Notes under the pieces: generated by a model
What the model was told of the DNA's origin: nothing
The model's database searches: none
The model's input: the letters and a program-made list of their open reading frames with translations, nothing else
Program-made: the position numbers and the translations under genes
Shown: positions 4,785 to 9,540 of the stretch, one piece after another
Layout: each line of letters opens with the position of its first letter
Position numbering within the stretch: the first letter of the stretch is position 1
Source: Muribaculaceae bacterium
GTDB lineage: Bacteria > Bacteroidota > Bacteroidia > Bacteroidales > Muribaculaceae
DNA length: 9,540 nucleotides
Direction: 5' to 3'
NCBI GenBank assembly: GCA_017545095.1
Contig: JAFYCU010000006.1
Coordinates: 1 to 9,540, forward strand

Positions 4785-5882
4785 TCACGCTTCTTTCGTG
4801 AGGTCCAGGACCACGTTGTCGCGGCCCCGGGTTTCGTAGAGTTTGCCCAGGGGGGCGGCGGTGGCTTGGTCGTGCGAGGCTCGGTTGCGGCAGATGTCGA
4901 TGGCGGCGTAGATGGCTTGGCGCATCGAGGCTGGCTCGGCCACGTTCTTGCCGACGATGTCGTAGCCAGTGCCGTGGTCGGGGCTGGTGCGCACGATGGG
5001 CAGCCCGGCGGTGAAGTTCACGCCGCCGTTGCGTGCAATGGTCTTGAACGGGGTGAGCCCCTGGTCGTGATACATCGCCAGCACGCCGTCGAAGCGTTGC
5101 CACTGCTCGTGCCCGAAGAACCCATCGGCGGCATAGGGGCCGAAGGCCAGCACATGCTCGTCGTAGGCCTGCTCGATGGCCGGCACGATGATGTCTTGCT
5201 CCTCGCTGCCGAGCAGTCCGTTCTCGCCGGCGTGCGGGTTGAGGCCCAACACGGCGATGCGTGGCCGCTCCAGACCGAAGTCGCGCCGCAGCGAGGCATC
5301 GAAGGTGTGGAGCCGCTCCACAATCAACTCCTTGGTGAGTGCCCCTGCCACTTGCGCCAGCGGCACATGGATGGTGACCAGGGCCACGCGCAGTGCGCCG
5401 GCGCACATCACCATCATCGCCTTGCTGCCTTCGCCGCATGTGGCTTCTAAGTAGTCGGTGTGTCCGGTGAAGTGGAACTGGTCGCTCTGCATGTTGTCCT
5501 TGTTGATGGGTGCGGTGACGAGCACGTCGATGTTGCCCGCCTGGAGGTCGCTCACGGCAGCTTCCAGTGCCTTGAACGCCGCTTGGCCGGCCTGCTTGCC
5601 CAGCTCGCCCAGTTCCACCTTCACTTCTTCGGTGACCACATCAATCAGATTCACGGCCCCTTCTTTGAGGTCGCCGATGCTCTTGATCACGTTGGCCGAG
5701 AAATGCTGCTGCATGTCGATGGCTTTGCGGTGGTAGGCAAACACCTTGCTTGAGCCATAAAGCACAGGTGTGCACAGGTCGGTCATCATATCGTGGCTCA
5801 GCGCTTTGATAATCACTTCCCACCCAATGCCGTTGGTGTCGCCCTGCGTGATGCCAACGCGTATTTTCTTGTCGTTTGCCAT
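4785..5882 (-). CDS. pdxA: 4-hydroxythreonine-4-phosphate dehydrogenase
   Basis: 365 residues. PdxA oxidises 4-phosphooxy-L-threonine with NAD(P); the product decarboxylates and is condensed with deoxyxylulose phosphate by PdxJ in the DXP-dependent vitamin B6 pathway, in the cytoplasm. The N-terminal motif VGITQGDTNGIGWEVIIKAL is typical. VTAPINKDN and FTGHTDYLE (residues 123-145) mark the substrate pocket. The metal-binding histidines are H172 (TIHVPL), H217 (NPHAGE) and H272 (YHDQG), matching the spacing of E. coli H166/H211/H266. RTSPDHGTGYDIVGK (298-312) is the conserved C-terminal block. The ATG at 5882 begins just before the conserved strand. The length is somewhat above the E. coli enzyme, with an insert near 337-348. 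A promoter and a 5' hairpin lie upstream; a heptamer array follows one base after the stop codon. Confidence 0.97.
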   Translation of the reverse strand: MANDKKIRVGITQGDTNGIGWEVIIKALSHDMMTDLCTPVLYGSSKVFAYHRKAIDMQQHFSANVIKSIGDLKEGAVNLIDVVTEEVKVELGELGKQAGQAAFKALEAAVSDLQAGNIDVLVTAPINKDNMQSDQFHFTGHTDYLEATCGEGSKAMMVMCAGALRVALVTIHVPLAQVAGALTKELIVERLHTFDASLRRDFGLERPRIAVLGLNPHAGENGLLGSEEQDIIVPAIEQAYDEHVLAFGPYAADGFFGHEQWQRFDGVLAMYHDQGLTPFKTIARNGGVNFTAGLPIVRTSPDHGTGYDIVGKNVAEPASMRQAIYAAIDICRNRASHDQATAAPLGKLYETRGRDNVVLDLTKEA

Positions 5883-5911
5883 TATATATCAGTAGTTTAT
5901 CGATTCAGTTC

Positions 5912-5936
5912 GGCACCAACCAGCAGGTTGTGTGCC
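5912..5936 (-). promoter_or_regulatory. Hairpin at the predicted 5' end of the pdxA transcript
   Basis: On the minus strand GGCAC, a single bulged A, CAACC, loop TGCT, GGTTG and GTGCC form two stacked 5-bp helices. The predicted transcript would begin only a few bases before it, and the pdxA start codon lies 30 bases after it. It could protect the 5' end or modulate translation. No T-run follows, so it is not an intrinsic terminator. It matches no riboswitch I know. Confidence 0.6.
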
Positions 5937-5946
5937 AAATAATCGG

Positions 5947-5977
5947 CTAAATTACGCAAAAAACTCGACATGGCAAA
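5947..5977 (-). promoter_or_regulatory. Bacteroidetes-type promoter for pdxA
   Basis: On the minus strand TTTG (5977-5974) is followed after 19 bases by TAATTTAG (5954-5947), seven of eight matches to TAnnTTTG. It lies directly after the terminator of the preceding gene and about 65 bases before the pdxA ATG. I found no comparable promoter in the gaps between pdxA and the HAD gene. Confidence 0.7.
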
Positions 5978-5993
5978 ATTTAGTCCATAATAA

Positions 5994-6026
5994 AGCTTGC
6001 GCAGGCCCGTGTGGCCCACGCAAGCT
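5994..6026 (-). terminator. Rho-independent terminator after the secreted protein gene
   Basis: On the minus strand the stem is AGCTTGCGTGGGCC against GGCCTGCGCAAGCT, 14 bp with two G.U pairs and an ACACG loop, followed by TTTATTATGG. It starts 34 bases after the stop codon at 6061. It separates the secreted-protein unit from the pdxA promoter. Confidence 0.9.
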
Positions 6027-6060
6027 GATGGGTTCATTCAAGCGTAGTGCTTGCTTGTTG

Positions 6061-8286
6061 TCACTTCACCATCTTGCCCACGGCCTGGCCGCCACGCATG
6101 ATGATGTTCACGCCCTCGAAGGGCTTGCTGCTGGTGTGGCCCATCACGTTCACATAGGTCACGTTGCCGTTGTCGGCGTTGACATCGTTGATGGCCGTAG
6201 CGGTGGTCAGCCCCTTGACATAGAGGGTGACGCTGGCGGTGACATCGGCGTTGTCGACGCTGGTGGCGGTGATGGTCACAGGCACGAAGTAGAAGCCATC
6301 CTGATCAGCGGGCACGCGCCTCATAGCGTCCTCGGCATCATCCTTCAAGGGCAGTTCCTTGGCGGTAACCACGCCGTTGGCATCGACGGTGGCCACTTCC
6401 TCGTCGCTGGTGGTCCAGATAACTTCGGGCACGATGGCACCTTCGGGCAGTGCGTATACCTCGAGCTGCAGCGTTTGGCCAGCCTCAAGCACCACCTCAT
6501 CGTCGTCGGTGTAGTTGAGCGTAATGCCCTCGACGGGAATCACAACCTCGGTCTTGGTGAACACCACCGTCATGTCGTTCAGGTCGACGGTGATGGTGTA
6601 CTCACCTTCGTTGGCAATCTTGAAGGCGTTGTCGCTGCTGCTGCTCCACTCGCCCAGAGCGATAGTCTCGCCAAGCAGGCCGTCCACCTCGAAGTCGTTC
6701 TCGGTGGCTCCCACGCGATAGGGCTTGATGGCATCCCAACCGTCGTCGGTGTCGGCGAGCTTCTTGGTGAAGCTGAAGTAGCTGTTGGTGTTGAACGTGC
6801 CGGTATATTCAAACACGTTGTCGTCGGTGGCTTCCATCTCGGTGCCCACGTTGGGGAACCACATTTGGTCGCCCACGTTGCCCAGGATGTAGAGATGCGT
6901 TTCCTCGACGGGCTCGTTCCACTCGCCGGCGATGACCAGCTTGCCGGTCTCCGGGTCGATGGTGAACGTCCAGGTGCCAGCTACGGGAATTTGGAAGTTC
7001 ATGCCGCCGTCGCCATAGACGAGGGTGATCTCGGTGCCTTCCTCGACCTGCTCCTTGGTGACGATGAAGTTGCCATCGCTGGCACCGCCAATCCACTCTT
7101 CCTTCTCGTTGCGGAACTTGAACTCGGCGTTGGCCTCCATCTCCTGGGTGATAACCCACTTGCCGTTCTCGAGGGTCATGGGCAGTTGGGTCTGGACATC
7201 CCAGGCGTTGAACGAGCCAATCAGGTACATAGCAGCCTCGGGTTCCACGTTGCCCGGCCACACAAACTCATCGCCCACGAGGGTGATGGTGGCGGCGCCA
7301 CGCTGGCCCAGCCAGTAAGTGGTCTCGGAGTCGTAGCCCGTCCAGTCGGTGTCGAAGGTGAGCACGGTCTCGGTGCCGGTGCCGGTGAGCACGTTCACGT
7401 TGCTTCCGTCAGTGCCGTAGAGCATGAAGTCGCCGTTACTGGTGCTGAACAGCAGGGTGGGCTTGGCAAACCAGGTGTGGTCCTCTTGCAGCGTGATGTT
7501 CACGGGGTTGTCGGCCAGGCCGGCGAAGTTGGTCACCGTGGCCACATAGTTGTCCTGCGTGATGCTCATAGCGGCGCAGTAGTCGAAGTCGTTGTAGCTG
7601 TAGTTCATCACAGCGTTCACGCCCTCGTTGGTCACCATGGTGCTGCCGGGTTTCCACAGCGGGGTGAGGTAGTAGCCGGCGTAATCGCCCGTAGCAATCT
7701 CGCGGAAGAACCAGACATCGCTTGCCCAGATACTCTCGTCCTCGATCACGAATGCCAGGGGGTCGGTGTAGTACCAGCCGGCATTGTTGTTTGCGTCGCC
7801 CTCATAGTAGAACACGGCCTTGATGTAGCAGGCACCGTAGTTGGTGGTGTTGGCGGCCAGTTCCTCACCCAGGGTGAACGTGGGGTAGTTGTAGCTGGTC
7901 AGGTCGAGCGTGGCGCTGATGGGGCCGTCGAACATGCCACCAATCATAAATGTGCCGTCGTTATCGTCGGCATCGTAGAACAGCACAGATGCAGTGCCAC
8001 TCTCGGTGGTCTCCACCGTGGAGGGGTCCACATCCCATTTTTGGGACATTTCGTAGGTCCAGGTGTAGCCACCGAGCAGGTCGCTGGCCACGGTGACGGG
8101 GGTCTGGATGTGCTTGGGTGCGCGGGCGGCCAGCGTCTTGGTAGCCAGCTGGTGCACCATCTCGGGGGTGGCTTCCTTGATGTTGGTCGGGGCACCAAGC
8201 TGGGCCTCGTTCACCGGAGCCAGGGTGAAGGCGCTCGCTGCCAGTGTGGCGGCAGCAGCGGCCATCGTGAGTAAAAATTTCTTCAT
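6061..8286 (-). CDS. Secreted SusE/SusF-like protein with Ig-like domain and sorting-type C-terminus
   Basis: 741 residues. The start MKKFLLTMAAAAATLAASAF is a classic signal peptide with no lipobox cysteine, so it is probably not a lipoprotein. Residues 30-340 form an aromatic, beta-rich region I do not recognise. Residues 347-455 (MYLIGSFNAWD onward) and 463-578 (LYILGNVGDQMW onward) are two SusE/SusF-like modules. Residues 583-690 are a bacterial Ig-like (Big_2) domain, with VEGITLN and the VATVDANGVVTA motif. The end (710-741, YVNVMGHTSSKPFEGVNI then GGQAVGKMVK) resembles C-terminal sorting domains of Bacteroidales surface proteins. It has its own promoter and terminator, so it is probably a single-gene unit. 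The likely role is surface glycan binding, but no SusC/SusD pair is in the window and the substrate is unknown. The dockerin gene upstream is a paralogue. Confidence 0.93.
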   Translation of the reverse strand: MKKFLLTMAAAAATLAASAFTLAPVNEAQLGAPTNIKEATPEMVHQLATKTLAARAPKHIQTPVTVASDLLGGYTWTYEMSQKWDVDPSTVETTESGTASVLFYDADDNDGTFMIGGMFDGPISATLDLTSYNYPTFTLGEELAANTTNYGACYIKAVFYYEGDANNNAGWYYTDPLAFVIEDESIWASDVWFFREIATGDYAGYYLTPLWKPGSTMVTNEGVNAVMNYSYNDFDYCAAMSITQDNYVATVTNFAGLADNPVNITLQEDHTWFAKPTLLFSTSNGDFMLYGTDGSNVNVLTGTGTETVLTFDTDWTGYDSETTYWLGQRGAATITLVGDEFVWPGNVEPEAAMYLIGSFNAWDVQTQLPMTLENGKWVITQEMEANAEFKFRNEKEEWIGGASDGNFIVTKEQVEEGTEITLVYGDGGMNFQIPVAGTWTFTIDPETGKLVIAGEWNEPVEETHLYILGNVGDQMWFPNVGTEMEATDDNVFEYTGTFNTNSYFSFTKKLADTDDGWDAIKPYRVGATENDFEVDGLLGETIALGEWSSSSDNAFKIANEGEYTITVDLNDMTVVFTKTEVVIPVEGITLNYTDDDEVVLEAGQTLQLEVYALPEGAIVPEVIWTTSDEEVATVDANGVVTAKELPLKDDAEDAMRRVPADQDGFYFVPVTITATSVDNADVTASVTLYVKGLTTATAINDVNADNGNVTYVNVMGHTSSKPFEGVNIIMRGGQAVGKMVK
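7207..7356 (-). repeat. 150-bp near-identical tract shared with 9391-9540 (copy 2)
   Basis: It encodes residues 311-360 of the secreted protein, from FDTDWTGYDS to MYLIGSFN, which are identical in the upstream paralogue. Only one of 150 bases differs, including at synonymous sites. The sequence just left of 7207 diverges from its counterpart. Confidence 0.95.
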
Positions 8287-8383
8287 TTCGTTTGGTAAAT
8301 TAAAGGGGGTGAATAAAAAAGTTGGTTGTTTTGATTTGTCGTTTCTCTATGGGCTGCCCACCATGGACAGATAGGAAATTGCG

Positions 8384-8415
8384 CAAAGATAAGCCGAATA
8401 TTTTGAATCACCAAA
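8384..8415 (-). promoter_or_regulatory. Bacteroidetes-type promoter for the secreted protein gene 6061-8286
   Basis: On the minus strand there is TTTG (8415-8412), 20 bases of AT-rich spacer, then TATCTTTG (8391-8384). This matches the Bacteroidetes primary sigma consensus TTTG-N19-20-TAnnTTTG exactly at the -7 box. A start site a few bases further on would give a leader of roughly 90 bases before the ATG at 8286. Confidence 0.82.
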
Positions 8416-8473
8416 AATATGAACGACTTTTTGGAAAACTGGGATGACTCAAAGTGAGTTAGCGTACAAAGAA

Positions 8474-8503
8474 GGCCGTCGACAACAAGAGTTGTCGGCG
8501 GCC
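8474..8503 (-). terminator. Rho-independent terminator of the dockerin gene
   Basis: On the minus strand a 13-bp stem with one G.U pair (GGCCGCCGACAAC against GTTGTCGACGGCC) closes a TCTT loop and is followed by a moderately T-rich stretch, TTCTTTG. It begins 35 bases after the stop codon of the dockerin gene and sits before the promoter of the next gene. The weak T-run leaves some doubt about its strength. Confidence 0.8.
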
Positions 8504-8538
8504 CGTCAGTTAGCCCTTAAATATGGGTTGTAGTGTGA

Positions 8539-9540
8539 TTACTGAGCCAAGATGATGTTGATCAGTGCGTTCACATCGTCCACATCCACTGTGCCGTCGC
8601 CATTCACGTCGGGGTTGCCGGCGCAAGCGCTCGGGAGGATGTTCTCGAGCAGCACGTCGATCACCATGCTCACGTCGGCCACATCCACGAGGCCGTCGCC
8701 GTTCACGTCACCCACCTTGAGAGCGGGAGCATTCTTGGTGATGACCAGCTTCATGGTCTCAAGGTTCAGCGTCAGTTCGTACTTGCCAGTGGGAATCTTG
8801 TAGGCCTGGCCGTTTTCATAGGTCAGCGACAGCTCGATGCCCAGCATCTCCTCGGTCACGTCGAAGTCGCCCTCGCTCACAGCACCGAAGCGGTAGGGAG
8901 CGATAGCGTTCCAGTCGTCGGCGTTGTCGGCCAGCTTGGTGGTGAAGCTGAAGTAGTTGTAGCCTTCGTTGCGGCCGTCGATATCAATCTCGGCGGTGAA
9001 GATGTTGTTGTCCTCGGTAGCCATCTCGAGACCTGCATTGGCAGCCCAAGCCTGCTCGGTGAGTTCACCCAGAATGTAGACCTTGGTGGGCTCAACGGGA
9101 GTTTCGGGCCATTCGCCGTCGATGACCAGCTTCATGGCATCGGGATCAAGGGTGAAGGTCCAGGTGCCTGCAACCGGAATCTGGAAGTTCATACCCGGGA
9201 TGGAGAGCTCGAGCTCGTTGCCAACCAGCTCTTCGGTGAGGATGAAGTTGTTGCCATCGGTCACGCCGCCAAACCAGTCGCCGTTCTCGTTGCGGAACTT
9301 GAACTCGGCGTTCTCGGCCATCTCTTGGGTGACCACCCACTTGCCGTTGGCGTCCTTGGTCATAGCCAGCATGTTGTCCTGATCCCAGTTGTTGAACGAG
9401 CCAATCAGGTACATAGCAGCTTCGGGTTCCACGTTGCCCGGCCACACAAACTCATCGCCCACGAGGGTGATGGTGGCGGCGCCACGCTGGCCCAGCCAGT
9501 AAGTGGTCTCGGAGTCGTAGCCCGTCCAGTCGGTGTCGAA
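8539..9540 (-). CDS. Secreted SusE/SusF-like protein with C-terminal dockerin (5' end beyond the window)
   Basis: The frame is open to the right edge, so only the last 333 residues are visible; a GTG at 9462 lies inside the gene and is not a credible start. Two beta-sandwich modules follow one another, the first opening with MYLIGSFNNWD and the second with KVYILGELTEQAW. Both resemble repeats of SusE/SusF-type outer-membrane glycan-binding proteins. The last 60 or so residues form a dockerin-like pair of EF-hand loops, DVNGDGLVDVAD and DVNGDGTVDVDD, with Asp/Asn at the calcium positions. A dockerin would bind a cohesin partner or act as a calcium-stabilised tail; no cohesin is visible here. 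The downstream gene 6061-8286 is a paralogue with a different C-terminus. Binding of a glycan is inferred from the fold family, and the ligand is unknown. Confidence 0.9.
   Translation of the reverse strand, partial: FDTDWTGYDSETTYWLGQRGAATITLVGDEFVWPGNVEPEAAMYLIGSFNNWDQDNMLAMTKDANGKWVVTQEMAENAEFKFRNENGDWFGGVTDGNNFILTEELVGNELELSIPGMNFQIPVAGTWTFTLDPDAMKLVIDGEWPETPVEPTKVYILGELTEQAWAANAGLEMATEDNNIFTAEIDIDGRNEGYNYFSFTTKLADNADDWNAIAPYRFGAVSEGDFDVTEEMLGIELSLTYENGQAYKIPTGKYELTLNLETMKLVITKNAPALKVGDVNGDGLVDVADVSMVIDVLLENILPSACAGNPDVNGDGTVDVDDVNALINIILAQ
9391..9540 (-). repeat. 150-bp near-identical tract shared with 7207-7356 (copy 1)
   Basis: Bases 9391-9540 align without gaps to 7207-7356 with one difference (T versus C, near 9421). 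The encoded 50 residues are identical in both paralogues. Left of 9391 the two genes diverge strongly. The tract runs to the window edge, so its true right end is not visible. Confidence 0.95.

Noticed and set aside
5932..8274. Very long plus-strand open frame (780 codons) opposite the secreted protein gene
   Set aside because: It is the codon-phase shadow of a GC-rich gene: the minus-strand frame has a signal peptide, recognisable domains, a promoter and a terminator, while the plus-strand translation is rich in Gly, Val and His with no domain.
6061..9540. Complete polysaccharide utilisation locus
   Set aside because: SusE/F-like modules are present but there is no SusC, SusD, glycoside hydrolase or regulator in the window.

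Overview
The window looks like chromosome of a fairly GC-rich member of the Bacteroidales, probably near Muribaculaceae or Prevotellaceae. The grounds are promoters of the Bacteroidetes TTTG / TAnnTTTG type, large secreted beta-rich proteins with SusE/SusF-like modules, and weak Shine-Dalgarno signals. The family placement is an inference. Every gene I can support is on the minus strand, so transcription runs from high to low coordinates. I see no rRNA, tRNA, CRISPR array or transposase.

Right part (about 5994-9540): two secreted paralogues in tandem. The first (8539-9540, running off the right edge) ends in a dockerin-like double EF-hand and is followed by a hairpin terminator. The second (6061-8286) has its own Bacteroidetes promoter, a signal peptide, two SusE-like repeats, an Ig-like domain and a C-terminal tail resembling a sorting signal. 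It is also followed by a strong terminator. The paralogues share a 150-bp tract differing at one base, which suggests recent gene conversion.

Middle and left (343-5977): a promoter and a 5'-end hairpin precede pdxA (vitamin B6 synthesis). Then come, in order, a low-GC four-helix-bundle (23S-IVP/S23 type) gene, a sugar/polyol-phosphate nucleotidyltransferase, a RimK-like ATP-grasp ligase, a membrane CDP-alcohol phosphatidyltransferase, and a HAD phosphatase whose ATG overlaps the transferase gene. I recognise no promoter after the one in front of pdxA, so these genes may be co-transcribed. Nucleotidyltransferase, CDP-alcohol transferase and phosphatase would together suit a pathway that activates a polyol phosphate, moves it onto a lipid and removes a phosphate. 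That pathway is inferred from families only.

The most unusual layer is between the genes. Nearly every gap from 1 to 4784 holds tandem arrays of 7-bp repeats, built from a small set of heptamers (TTCTTGG, TTTTCAG, TTATCAG, CAAGATG, TCGCCTC) and often ending at a start or stop codon. One array lies within the 5' end of the HAD frame, where a change in copy number would shift the frame. Another gap holds seven tandem 37-38 bp units, each centred on a perfect or near-perfect palindrome, and a solo copy with paired stem changes lies after the HAD gene. The low-GC four-helix gene is flanked by inverted copies of one heptamer array. These repeats are the main candidates for something undescribed.
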